Counted from the stretch's first letter, positions 7,275 through 14,358 are shown. The stretch is DNA of 15,372 nt from Desulfuromonadaceae bacterium (GCA_016744555.1 JADGED010000038.1:1-15372); one strand, 5' to 3'. Numbers and translations: made by a program. The notes: generated by a model from the letters alone, not told the origin.

Positions 7275-8546
7275 ATGACGTTTGACAATCTCGGTCTTTC
7301 GACCGAACTTCTTCGTGCTGTGTCCGATCAGGGCTACAGTGAACCAACCCCTATTCAAGCAAAAGCTATCCCAATTGTATTAAAAGGTGGAGATATGCTT
7401 GCAGCCGCTCAAACTGGTACTGGTAAAACCGCAGGGTTTACCTTGCCAATGTTACAACTTTTAAATGGTCAAAAACCTAAAGGTGGTCGCCGACCTGTGC
7501 GTGCCCTTATTTTGACCCCAACTCGTGAACTTGCAGCTCAGATTTCTGAGAACATAACTTGCTATGGTAAGTATTTACCCTTACGTTCTACCGTTGTTTT
7601 TGGTGGAGTAAAAATTAATCCACAGATTGCTGCACTACGCAAAGGTGTAGATATCTTAGTGGCAACCCCGGGTCGACTCTTGGATCACGTTAGCCAGAAG
7701 ACTCTTGATCTTTCGCAGGTTGAAATCCTTGTTCTGGATGAAGCTGATCAAATGTTAAACATGGGTTTCATCCGAGACATTCGTAAGATCTTGGCGCTAT
7801 TACCAAAAAAACGCCAGAACCTCTTGTTTTCAGCAACATTTTCTGAAGATATTAAAAAACTAGCAAACAGTATGCTTAATGCACCAGATCTTGTTGAGGT
7901 AGCCCGTCGCAATACTGCTTCGGAATTAGTCTCTCAAGTTGTTCATCATGTTGATAAAAGTAAAAAGCGGGCGTTGCTTTCTTTTTTGATTGGTTCCAAT
8001 AACTGGCAGCAAGTTTTGGTCTTTACTCGGACCAAACATGGGGCAAACCGTCTCGCCCAACAGTTAGGTAAGGATGGCATTAACTCGGCCGCTATTCATG
8101 GCAATAAGAGCCAAGGTGCTAGAACTCGGGCTTTGGCAGAATTTAAGCAAGGTTCAGTTCGTGTCCTTGTTGCGACTGATATAGCTGCACGTGGTTTGGA
8201 CATTGATCAACTTCCCCACGTGGTAAACTTTGAACTACCAAATGTTGCAGAGGACTATGTTCATCGGATTGGTCGTACTGGTCGAGCTGGAACTGCTGGT
8301 GAGGCTGTTTCACTTGTCTGTGTTGATGAATTGAAGCTGTTGAAGGATATCGAACGTTTGGTGAAACTTAAAGTTCCAAAAATTGAGATTAAAGGTTTTG
8401 CTCCCGATCCATCTATTGCTGCTGAGCCAATTAAAAATGGGCGCCACAATAAGCCTAGTAACGGTAAACCTAAGATGAATCATAAGCGGGCGCCGAAAAG
8501 ACGCTCTAATCAACGACCAAAGTCTGCGAGCCGTAGTAGCTCTTAG
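7275..8546 (+). CDS. rhlE: DEAD-box ATP-dependent RNA helicase RhlE
   Basis: This 423-residue cytosolic helicase unwinds short RNA duplexes using ATP and in the RhlE family acts in ribosome assembly and RNA decay. All motifs are intact: F3 and the Q motif GYSEPTPIQ (20-28), motif I AQTGTGKT (45-52), Ia PTRELAAQ (82-89), Ib TPGRLLD (131-137), II DEAD (155-158), III SAT (186-188), IV VLVFTRTK (247-254), V ATDIAARGLDI (300-310) and VI HRIGRTGRAG (330-339). The beginning MTFDNLGLS and the block RRNTAS-x-LVSQ-VHHVDK (211-228) closely resemble E. coli RhlE as I recall it. The last 35 residues form a lysine/arginine-rich tail, a common RNA-binding extension. GGAG sits ten bases before the ATG. The gene is monocistronic, ending in a terminator. 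Confidence 0.95.
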   Translation: MTFDNLGLSTELLRAVSDQGYSEPTPIQAKAIPIVLKGGDMLAAAQTGTGKTAGFTLPMLQLLNGQKPKGGRRPVRALILTPTRELAAQISENITCYGKYLPLRSTVVFGGVKINPQIAALRKGVDILVATPGRLLDHVSQKTLDLSQVEILVLDEADQMLNMGFIRDIRKILALLPKKRQNLLFSATFSEDIKKLANSMLNAPDLVEVARRNTASELVSQVVHHVDKSKKRALLSFLIGSNNWQQVLVFTRTKHGANRLAQQLGKDGINSAAIHGNKSQGARTRALAEFKQGSVRVLVATDIAARGLDIDQLPHVVNFELPNVAEDYVHRIGRTGRAGTAGEAVSLVCVDELKLLKDIERLVKLKVPKIEIKGFAPDPSIAAEPIKNGRHNKPSNGKPKMNHKRAPKRRSNQRPKSASRSSS

Positions 8547-8566
8547 ATAGCCGTATAATAAAAGTT

Positions 8567-8605
8567 AAAATGCCGGTGAGGGGAGACCTTTTACCGGCAT
8601 TTTTG
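8567..8605 (+). terminator. Rho-independent terminator of rhlE
   Basis: AAAATGCCGGT (8567-8577) pairs with ACCGGCATTTT (8593-8603) around a 15-nt loop, with the GC-rich part of the stem followed by a T run. It starts 20 bases after the rhlE stop. The A run on the other side could allow some function on the - strand too. Confidence 0.85.
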
Positions 8606-8612
8606 TTATACT
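8604..8612 (+). promoter_or_regulatory. Candidate extended -10 promoter for dgt
   Basis: TGTTATACT has the extended -10 form TGn followed by TATACT. It directly abuts the rhlE terminator, and any -35 would lie inside the hairpin and is not recognisable. It would give a leader of about 95 bases containing the inverted repeat at 8643-8661. Confidence 0.3.
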
Positions 8613-8642
8613 CGCAGTAATTATTTTCCAGCAATGTATTTC

Positions 8643-8661
8643 TGTGACTTAATTTGTCACA
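8643..8661. promoter_or_regulatory. Inverted repeat upstream of dgt, possible operator
   Basis: TGTGAC (8643-8648) and GTCACA (8656-8661) form a perfect six-base inverted repeat with a 7-nt spacer. The half-sites resemble those bound by CRP/FNR-type regulators, but the spacing is three bases longer than TGTGA-N6-TCACA. It could be an operator for another regulator or a weak hairpin in the leader. Confidence 0.25.
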
Positions 8662-8714
8662 CCGTGGCGGTATGTTTGATTTATCAATGAAGCTAAGTTT
8701 AATGGAGGTAGGTT

Positions 8715-9848
8715 ATGCGCGAACATGGATTGGCAACATACGCCGCACGTAGTAGCAAAAGTTTGGGTCGAAATCACAATGAGCCGTTTAAGGATGAACG
8801 CTTAGCGTTTGAACGTGACCGGGATAGAATTATCCATTGTGCAGCTTTTCGACGCTTGGAATATAAAACTCAAGTGTTTGTTAATCACGAAGGGGACTAC
8901 TATCGTACCCGCTTAACTCACTCTTTAGAGGTTGCACAAATAGCTCGTGGTATCGCTAGAAGCTTGCAGTTAAATGAAGATTTAGTCGAAGCCTTAGCTT
9001 TATCGCACGATTTGGGGCACACCCCATTTGGTCATACTGGCGAGCATGTATTAAAACGATTGATGCAGGGGCACGGTGGCTTTGAACACAACCAACAGTC
9101 GTTACGTATTGTTGAGATTTTAGAGCAACGCTATCCCGGTTTTGATGGCTTAAATTTAAGTTGGGAAACTAGAGAAGGTATAATTAAACACTCTTCTGCT
9201 TATGATTGTGCTGGAATTGAAGCAATTGAGCCTTATAACCCGAATCAAAAGGCTACGCTAGAAGCGCAAATTATCGACCTTGCCGATGAAATTGCTTACA
9301 ACAATCACGATATTGATGATGGTCTTAAGTCTGGCTATATTACTTTACAAGATTTAACTGAGGTTGAGCTATGGCAACAGACTTACGAAATGATTGGTAG
9401 TAAATTTCCCGGTCTTGATGATAAGCGTCAGACCTTACAAACGATTAGTTATCTGATTGGTAAATTGATTCGCAATTTGGTTAGTACCACTACTGAAAAT
9501 CTCACGAACTATAAGATAGTCACCCTTGAGGATGTTCGTTCACAGGGGAAAAATATGGTTAGCTTAAGCCCAGATATGGAAGAATTGAATCAACAATTAA
9601 AGAAGTTTCTCTATCGACGTCTTTATCGCCATTCTAAAGTTGAAAGAATGCGGGTAAAAGCTGAGCGCTTTTTGACTTTGCTATTTGAAAACTATAGTGA
9701 AAATCCAACATTGTTGCCAGAAAGACACCAGTTGCGGTTTGAAAAGTTTGGTAAAGAGCGGGTTATCTGTGACTATATTGCCAGCATGACCGATCGTTAT
9801 GCTCAGGATGAATATAAACGTCTATATGAGCCATTTGAGCGTGCTTAG
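8715..9848 (+). CDS. dgt: Deoxyguanosinetriphosphate triphosphohydrolase-like HD protein
   Basis: This 377-residue cytosolic metal-dependent hydrolase is of the dGTPase family, which cleaves dNTPs (typically dGTP) to the deoxynucleoside and triphosphate, affecting nucleotide pools. The family signature RDRIIHCAAFRRLEYKTQV begins at 36. The HD metal site is intact: H69 (RTRLTHSLEV), H98-D99 (LSHDLGHTPFGH) and an aspartate in IIDLADEIAY (186-195). Residue E125-H126 context (GGFEHNQQS) is also conserved. The size places it with the shorter type 2/3 dGTPase-like proteins rather than the ~500-residue E. coli Dgt, so the preferred substrate may differ. GGAGG at 8704-8708 lies six bases before the ATG. 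It converges with the membrane-protein gene, with 29 bp between the stops. Confidence 0.9.
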   Translation: MREHGLATYAARSSKSLGRNHNEPFKDERLAFERDRDRIIHCAAFRRLEYKTQVFVNHEGDYYRTRLTHSLEVAQIARGIARSLQLNEDLVEALALSHDLGHTPFGHTGEHVLKRLMQGHGGFEHNQQSLRIVEILEQRYPGFDGLNLSWETREGIIKHSSAYDCAGIEAIEPYNPNQKATLEAQIIDLADEIAYNNHDIDDGLKSGYITLQDLTEVELWQQTYEMIGSKFPGLDDKRQTLQTISYLIGKLIRNLVSTTTENLTNYKIVTLEDVRSQGKNMVSLSPDMEELNQQLKKFLYRRLYRHSKVERMRVKAERFLTLLFENYSENPTLLPERHQLRFEKFGKERVICDYIASMTDRYAQDEYKRLYEPFERA

Positions 9849-9877
9849 TAGCTCTTTGTTAGGGGTGTTTGGAAGGA

Positions 9878-10501
9878 TTAAGCTGAAACGTCAATATCTG
9901 GACTATTAATTATTGCCCACTGGCGCATCGCATTTAATTCACCGTAAGTTAAGTGTGGGCGCAGATAGTGGGAAGCAAGTTCACGATAATCGGCTAAAAA
10001 AGGGAAGTGGCGGCAGAGGATTGCCAGTTCTTGTAATGAATATTCATCCTCAATGATCGGCTTTAGTTCTTCAACTGCAACCATCACTTTTTTGATTTTT
10101 CTACCTAACGTTGCTCCAACTATAACGATAGAACCAGTTAGCAGGCTGGCAATAATGGTTCCAAGGAATTGTTGACGCATAACTAAGGACAAAATGAGCC
10201 CAGTAGCTAAGGTTGCAACTATGGTGATAACCCCAATGGAGATTTTGTCGGTTACCTTTAAGGCGTGTTTACCAGCCATAGCGACTACCATGGCACATAC
10301 AGTACTAATGGCAATGGCAACCGCTATAGCATAACCAGTCAAAGCTTGATTTAAATAGAGAGCAATAAAGACAAAGGCGTGGGAAACATCGGAAATACAT
10401 GAGTATTTTATCTGTTGTTTACGTATTGCTTTAACTTTTTTTTGTTCTGCGATTAACTCTAGATTTGTAAGTGGTTCTTGATTCAGATCGAACTCAAACA
10501 T
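9878..10501 (-). CDS. Unrecognised integral membrane protein
   Basis: I do not recognise this 207-residue protein. It starts with a charged, lysine-rich cytosolic segment (about 10-34), then three clear hydrophobic helices (about 55-77, 87-108 and 112-132) and a weaker one at 38-54. The C-terminal 75 residues (134-207) are soluble and mixed in charge, with AVEELKPIIEDEYSLQELA probably helical. A basic patch GRKIKKVM follows the last helix, placing the tail in the cytosol by the positive-inside rule. There is no signal peptide or catalytic motif. It lies 6 bp behind yhbY with no clear ribosome binding site, so it is probably translated by coupling to yhbY. It looks like a real gene from its length and composition; its role is unknown. 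Confidence 0.75.
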   Translation of the reverse strand: MFEFDLNQEPLTNLELIAEQKKVKAIRKQQIKYSCISDVSHAFVFIALYLNQALTGYAIAVAIAISTVCAMVVAMAGKHALKVTDKISIGVITIVATLATGLILSLVMRQQFLGTIIASLLTGSIVIVGATLGRKIKKVMVAVEELKPIIEDEYSLQELAILCRHFPFLADYRELASHYLRPHLTYGELNAMRQWAIINSPDIDVSA

Positions 10502-10507
10502 TGCAGA

Positions 10508-10807
10508 CTATTTGACCGCAGGAAGCTTAATCTTTTTGTCTTCCGACTCACGATAGAGGAGAAATATCTTCCCTAGAATCTGGGCAACGGCTGAACCTGT
10601 CGCTTCTGCTAATTCTGCTGCAACATCTTTACGGTCTGCAATACAGCCTTCTTGTAACTTGACCTTGATTAATTCATGAATGGTCAACGCTTCATCGGTA
10701 GCGTTAATTGTAGCTTCATTGACTTCGTCCTTGCCAATCATTACTACTGGTTTTAGATGATGACCCAACCCACGCAGATAACGCGCTTGTTTTCCTGTTA
10801 ATTTCAT
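10508..10807 (-). CDS. yhbY: YhbY family ribosome-assembly RNA-binding protein
   Basis: This 99-residue cytosolic protein is a single CRM domain, the RNA-binding module found in bacterial YhbY, which associates with pre-50S ribosomal particles, and in plant chloroplast splicing factors. Diagnostic parts are KLTGKQARYLRGLGHHLKPVV (2-22), the GxxG-like loop IGKDE (24-28), and HELIKVKL (44-51) followed by AxILGKIFLLYRES (75-88). The length is typical. GGAG precedes the ATG at a normal distance. The unknown membrane protein follows 6 bp later. A possible promoter sits just upstream. The family call is secure; the function is taken from homologues. Confidence 0.93.
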   Translation of the reverse strand: MKLTGKQARYLRGLGHHLKPVVMIGKDEVNEATINATDEALTIHELIKVKLQEGCIADRKDVAAELAEATGSAVAQILGKIFLLYRESEDKKIKLPAVK

Positions 10808-10831
10808 TCTTGCTCCAAGTAAAATAAAAAA

Positions 10832-10860
10832 ATAATCGGTCTAACTAAATATAAGTACAA
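10832..10860 (-). promoter_or_regulatory. Candidate promoter for yhbY
   Basis: Read on the - strand, TTGTAC (10860-10855) and GATTAT (10837-10832) are 17 bp apart, matching four or five of six bases in each box. It would start transcription about 20 bases before the yhbY ATG. Confidence 0.4.
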
Positions 10861-11050
10861 TTCAGTTTAAACGGAGGCGTTGAGACTACGTGTTTTTTTG
10901 CTAAAGATCAATATTGGAATTGCTAATAACTATCATGAAAGCTAAAGGAGTTTGTAAGTTAAATGCACACTTCAATTTGAATGAACAAATGATTACCAGT
11001 GTAGACTTTATAAAATAGATTAATTCTTTTAATTTTGCTTCATGTATGAT
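10861..11050. other. Gene-free part of the yhbY/cytochrome intergenic region
   Basis: The divergent gap between yhbY and the cytochrome gene is 306 bp (10808-11113). This part is AT-rich. It contains a 27-codon open frame (10935-11018) without a ribosome binding site, which I do not call a gene. A T7 run occurs near 10890-10900 but no stable stem precedes it. Confidence 0.5.
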
Positions 11051-11065
11051 ATCTAATAATTAGAT
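11051..11065. promoter_or_regulatory. Palindrome upstream of the cytochrome gene, possible operator
   Basis: ATCTAA (11051-11056) and TTAGAT (11060-11065) form a perfect inverted repeat around TAA, about 50 bases before the cytochrome start codon. The position suits a regulator site, but in AT-rich DNA a chance match is plausible. No clear sigma-70 promoter could be picked out around it. Confidence 0.25.
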
Positions 11066-11113
11066 TTGTTATTTCAACTGTATGGAATTGTCAAATAATT
11101 GAGGAGGTACAAG

Positions 11114-11410
11114 ATGAAAAAGGTTTTACTTTTAAGTGTTCTATTGCTGCTTGTTGCCAATTTTGCGATTGCAGAAGGCAACCCACAAAAAGGTAAGTAT
11201 TTATTTAAAAAAACTTGTAAGCTTTGTCATGGTGAAGAAATGGCTCCGCTAACCAGAACTATGGCACAATGGGATGACTATTTTAAAAATAAAGCAATTG
11301 ATCATCCTGGTGATGATTTGAAAAAACTCCCTGAAAGTGATCTGAATGATATTAATCAGTTTTTACATGACTATGCTTCTGATTCACCATCTCCTATGAC
11401 TTGTTACTAA
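11114..11410 (+). CDS. Small exported monoheme c-type cytochrome
   Basis: This 98-residue protein has a Sec signal peptide (MKKVLLLSVLLLLVANFAIA, cleaved after A20) and one heme-binding motif, C35-K-L-C38-H39, so it should be matured in the periplasm as a class I-like electron carrier. M43, M50 or M95 could be the second heme ligand; which is not evident. The body ends in an acidic segment with SPSPMTCY, and a similar TC-containing C terminus occurs in small cytochromes I recall from Geobacter-type bacteria. I chose ATG 11114, with GAGGAGG at 11101-11107, over a TTG five codons earlier that includes the ribosome binding site. The gene stands alone and ends at a hairpin. Its redox partner is unknown. 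Confidence 0.88.
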   Translation: MKKVLLLSVLLLLVANFAIAEGNPQKGKYLFKKTCKLCHGEEMAPLTRTMAQWDDYFKNKAIDHPGDDLKKLPESDLNDINQFLHDYASDSPSPMTCY

Positions 11411-11439
11411 CAAAGTAACTGTTTGATTATTAACGTATG

Positions 11440-11481
11440 ACAAGAGCTGCTAACTTTTAATCGTTTTGCAGCTCTTGTTTA
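11440..11481 (+). terminator. Hairpin terminator between the cytochrome gene and azlD
   Basis: ACAAGAGCTGC (11440-11450) pairs perfectly with GCAGCTCTTGT (11468-11478) around a 17-nt loop, followed by TTTA. The eleven-pair stem lies between converging genes. The T run is short, so efficiency may be moderate, and it may serve both directions. Confidence 0.65.
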
Positions 11482-11486
11482 TGAAT

Positions 11487-11810
11487 TTAAATTATTAATC
11501 CGCCTATCCAATATAGAAACATACCTACAAGTACTGTACCGCCAAGGCTTCGTGTCTTTATTGCAAAGATCAGAGTTGGAATTGCCACCAGTAGTTCTAG
11601 TTTTCCCATTGATAAGCTACGTTCGGTAGTATTTATAAATAATGCTGGTGCTAATAGTGCACTTAATACTGCTACTGGAATAAAGCTAAGCCAGTCAATT
11701 AAACCTTGCGGCAGTTGTTTATGGGCTAAATAAATTAGGGGCAGGGCGCGAGGAAGGTAAGTGACAAGTCCCATGCCACCAAATAATAATAAGTATTCTG
11801 AAAAGTTCAT
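11487..11810 (-). CDS. azlD: AzlD family branched-chain amino-acid export subunit
   Basis: This 107-residue inner-membrane protein is the small partner of a two-part exporter (AzlCD, also BrnFE or YgaZH) that expels branched-chain amino acids and sometimes methionine. It has about four hydrophobic helices. The conserved N-terminal block GLVTYLPRALPLIYL (about 15-29), with the family TYxxR-P pattern, and LIDWLSFIPVAVLSALLAP (37-55) match AzlD. The length is typical. Its start overlaps the end of azlC by 4 bp (ATGA), a classic coupling arrangement. Hydrophobic content is consistent throughout and no residues seem missing. The substrate is inferred from the family. Confidence 0.88.
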   Translation of the reverse strand: MNFSEYLLLFGGMGLVTYLPRALPLIYLAHKQLPQGLIDWLSFIPVAVLSALLAPALFINTTERSLSMGKLELLVAIPTLIFAIKTRSLGGTVLVGMFLYWIGGLII

Positions 11811-12517
11811 GCCTTACCCGTATTTCTTTTTTGAGCTAAATAGCCAATAGTTGCTGCGGATATTGCGGCTCCAACAATATAGGAATCACCAGGGATGTAG
11901 AGGTACCAAATTGTAGCTATTAGGGCTGATAAGATTGCTGTAAAAATATAAATACGACCTTGAAATTGAAATACCAGTAAGCACAGAAACATTCCGGTCA
12001 AAGCATAGTCGATACCAAATGCTCCTGCAGGGATAAGTTGTCCTAAGAGTGTTCCACTAATTGTAGCGATTACCCAAACCATATTTGCTGCATGATTGAC
12101 AGTTAATGCGCTCCATCGATCCCATTTTCCGGTACGGAACTTAGCCATATTGATGGCAAAGCTTTCATCGGTTATCCCATATGAAAAAAGAGTTAAAAAG
12201 AAGCGGTTTACGCCGCGCAGGTGTACAGCAAGGGCTGAACTCATCAGGGTATGACGTAAGTTTACCACTAAGGTTGTAATGATAATTGTTGATATAGATG
12301 CCCCTGCAGCCAACATTGCAACACAGATAAATTGCGCACTACCAGCAAAAACAATAGTAGACATCATTGCAATAGCCCACCACGGCAATCCTGCTTGTTG
12401 TGCTAGAACACCAAGTGCTAGACCTATGGGGATATAGCCAAGGCAGATTGGCCAAGCGGCGCGAATACCATCACGTATGGTATGAGCTAGTTCTGGAGTG
12501 GAATTGTTGCTATTCAT
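11807..12517 (-). CDS. azlC: AzlC family branched-chain amino-acid export subunit
   Basis: This 236-residue inner-membrane protein is the large subunit of the AzlCD/YgaZH exporter. The N-terminal block GIRAAWPICLGYIPIGLALG (17-36) and STIVFAGSAQFICVAML (53-69), carrying the conserved FAGSAQF, are diagnostic. Further helices run through DESFAIN (around 120) to the C terminus. It overlaps azlD by 4 bp. The ATG lies only about 15 bases beyond the T run of the terminator that follows glnQ, with no Shine-Dalgarno sequence visible, so translation initiation or the start choice is uncertain. No other plausible in-frame start was found. An own promoter would have to lie in or before the terminator. 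Confidence 0.88.
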   Translation of the reverse strand: MNSNNSTPELAHTIRDGIRAAWPICLGYIPIGLALGVLAQQAGLPWWAIAMMSTIVFAGSAQFICVAMLAAGASISTIIITTLVVNLRHTLMSSALAVHLRGVNRFFLTLFSYGITDESFAINMAKFRTGKWDRWSALTVNHAANMVWVIATISGTLLGQLIPAGAFGIDYALTGMFLCLLVFQFQGRIYIFTAILSALIATIWYLYIPGDSYIVGAAISAATIGYLAQKRNTGKA

Positions 12518-12533
12518 ATAAAAAAACTATCAT

Positions 12534-12557
12534 AAAAAAAGGCGCCCGAAAGCGCCC
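12534..12557 (-). terminator. Rho-independent terminator of the glnHPQ operon
   Basis: Read on the - strand, GGCGC (12556-12552) and GCGCC (12545-12541) pair around TTTCGG and are followed by seven Ts. It lies about 30 bases after the glnQ stop and separates the ABC-transporter operon from azlCD. Confidence 0.88.
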
Positions 12558-12587
12558 TTAAAAGTAATTTAATGCGACTTCACCATT

Positions 12588-13322
12588 TTATAGAACTTGC
12601 CGTAAAAACATCTTGGCTCGTTCTTCTTTTGGTTCGGTGAAAAAATGCTCTGGTGTACCTTCTTCGATTAGTTTTCCATAATCGATAAATAAAACACGAT
12701 CAGCCACTTCTCTGGCAAAACCCATTTCGTGAGTAACAACAACCATAGTCATCCCTTCACGGGCTAGTTGTTTCATTACTTCAAGTACTTCACCGACCAT
12801 CTCTGGATCAAGCGCACTAGTTGGTTCGTCAAATAACATAACTTTTGGATCCATAGCTAGTGCTCTAGCTATAGCAACACGTTGCTGTTGGCCACCAGAA
12901 AGCTGGCTTGGGTAGTTAGCTTCTTTATCAGATATTCCGACTTTTTTTAATAATTCCCGACCTTTTTTTTCAGCTTCTTTTTTCTTTCGTTTACGCACTT
13001 TAGTTTGTGCTAAAACCAAATTTTCGAGAACTGTTTTATGGGGGAATAAGTTAAATTGCTGAAAAACCATACCGACTTCACGACGTACTTTATTCATATC
13101 TGTTTTACGGTCGGCAAGATCAATACCGTCGACATGAACATGGCCACCGGTTAAAGTTTCTAGCCCATTTAAGCAACGTAAATAAGTCGACTTGCCTGAT
13201 CCAGAAGGGCCAATAACAACAACAACTTCACCCTCTTTGATATGTGTTGTTATGCCATCTACAGCACGGACTTCTTGCCCTCTACCGTTATAAACTTTTT
13301 CTAAATCTACTGTTTTAATCAC
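12588..13322 (-). CDS. glnQ: Polar amino-acid ABC transporter ATPase
   Basis: This 244-residue cytoplasmic ATPase powers import of a polar amino acid together with the permease and binding protein encoded upstream. All nucleotide-binding motifs are present: Walker A GPSGSGKS (38-45), Q-loop Q88, signature LSGGQQQR (141-148), Walker B VMLFDE (161-166), D-loop SALD and H-loop H198. The overall sequence is of the GlnQ/HisP/GltL type. A short lysine/arginine-rich stretch at 108-121 lies in the helical domain. The start codon is GTG at 13322, supported by GGAGG (13337-13333) ten bases upstream; it overlaps the permease gene by 8 bp. The symbol reflects family resemblance; glutamine is not proven as substrate. 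Confidence 0.93.
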   Translation of the reverse strand: MIKTVDLEKVYNGRGQEVRAVDGITTHIKEGEVVVVIGPSGSGKSTYLRCLNGLETLTGGHVHVDGIDLADRKTDMNKVRREVGMVFQQFNLFPHKTVLENLVLAQTKVRKRKKKEAEKKGRELLKKVGISDKEANYPSQLSGGQQQRVAIARALAMDPKVMLFDEPTSALDPEMVGEVLEVMKQLAREGMTMVVVTHEMGFAREVADRVLFIDYGKLIEEGTPEHFFTEPKEERAKMFLRQVL

Positions 13323-14274
13323 TGACTGCTAGCCTCCGCTCAACCCAAGAAACAACTTGCGATAAACTGAATGTTAATATCAGGTAAAGAAATGCAACGA
13401 CAAACCAGATTTCAAAGACTGCAAAGGTAGAGGTTATAACTTCACGGCCGCTCTTAGTTAGGTCCGTTATTGCTATAACTGAAACCAGTGATGAATCTTT
13501 TATTAAGCTAATAAATTGTCCCGCTAATGGAGGCAGGGTACGTTTAAATGCCTGTGGCAAAATAATATAGACCATAGCTTGAGGGACATTCATTCCGAGG
13601 GAGCGAGCTGCTTCCATCTGTCCTTTTGGGATTGATTGTATTCCCGCACGGATAATTTCGGCAACATAGGCACCAGCAAAAATTCCCAATGCGCATATGC
13701 CCGATGCTTCTCTACCAATGTCGAGAACTGTTCCAAGGAAGAAATAAAAGATGAATAGCTGTACCAGTAATGGCGTACCGCGAATGATCTCAATGTAAGT
13801 TATTGATAGTTGACGTAGGGTTAGGTTTTGTGAAACTCGACATAGGCCAGTAATAACACCAATAACCAGTCCTATAACGCTCGCTACAGCAGATATCCAA
13901 ATTGTGACCCAAAGCCCAACAGATAAAGGTCCGGCCTTTAGTTCAGAAGTACTCCCGACAACATCATCTTCCATGAGGTAATCGTCAACGTTAAGGTTGA
14001 GATTTTTCGTGTCAACAATAAAGGTTCCGATAGTGTCATCGTCGCCTTGTACTGTAACGGTTGTCTTGTTGCCGTTTCTTTCAATCTTAGAGACGGTGCC
14101 ATCAAAGGTTATTTTTTTTATGTCTTCATTATTATAGACAAAGTATTGCGGAACTCGATTCCAGCGCCAGGTATAATCTATTCTATTGGTAGCTGCCCAA
14201 AGACCTGCTACTACACCAAGTAGAACCAGTATTGTCAGTGTCCACCAGAGCCGGTTTTTTTTATTTGTATTCAC
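13315..14274 (-). CDS. glnP: Polar amino-acid ABC permease with extra N-terminal segment
   Basis: This 319-residue inner-membrane permease is longer than the usual 215-250 residues of this class. A first helix (9-28) leads to about 85 non-membrane residues (30-115) with YTWRWNRVPQYF and an acidic, threonine-rich portion likely in the periplasm. The normal permease domain follows: helices from about 116 on, IIRGTPLLVQLF (163-174), and the EAA loop contacting the ATPase, QMEAARSLGMNVPQAMVYIILPQA (219-242). I recall similar WxRVPxY extensions in some other proteobacterial permeases of this class, so it is probably a known subfamily, but its function is unclear to me. Only one permease gene is present, so a homodimer is expected. 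It overlaps glnQ by 8 bp and follows glnH. Confidence 0.9.
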   Translation of the reverse strand: MNTNKKNRLWWTLTILVLLGVVAGLWAATNRIDYTWRWNRVPQYFVYNNEDIKKITFDGTVSKIERNGNKTTVTVQGDDDTIGTFIVDTKNLNLNVDDYLMEDDVVGSTSELKAGPLSVGLWVTIWISAVASVIGLVIGVITGLCRVSQNLTLRQLSITYIEIIRGTPLLVQLFIFYFFLGTVLDIGREASGICALGIFAGAYVAEIIRAGIQSIPKGQMEAARSLGMNVPQAMVYIILPQAFKRTLPPLAGQFISLIKDSSLVSVIAITDLTKSGREVITSTFAVFEIWFVVAFLYLILTFSLSQVVSWVERRLAVSD

Positions 14275-14318
14275 GTTACTAGGTCTTTCTCTGAGCTGAA
14301 CTTATGTTAGTAACAAAC

Positions 14319-14358
14319 AAAAATACGGAGAATGTAAAATTAAATACATACCCCGTAT
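14319..14358 (-). terminator. Hairpin between glnH and glnP, probable partial terminator
   Basis: On the - strand, ATACGG (14358-14353) pairs with CCGTAT (14328-14323), and an inner stem ATGTA/TACAT (14349-14345 with 14336-14332) closes an 8-nt loop across a small internal loop. TTTT follows. Placed between the binding-protein gene and the permease gene, it may lower downstream expression or protect the glnH mRNA end, as known for other ABC importers. Confidence 0.55.

Noticed and set aside
8643..8661. A true CRP binding site before dgt
   Set aside because: The half-sites TGTGA and TCACA are nine bases apart instead of six, so it is listed only as an inverted repeat.
10935..11018. A 27-codon open frame between yhbY and the cytochrome gene
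   Set aside because: It has no ribosome binding site or recognisable composition; such frames occur by chance in AT-rich spacers.
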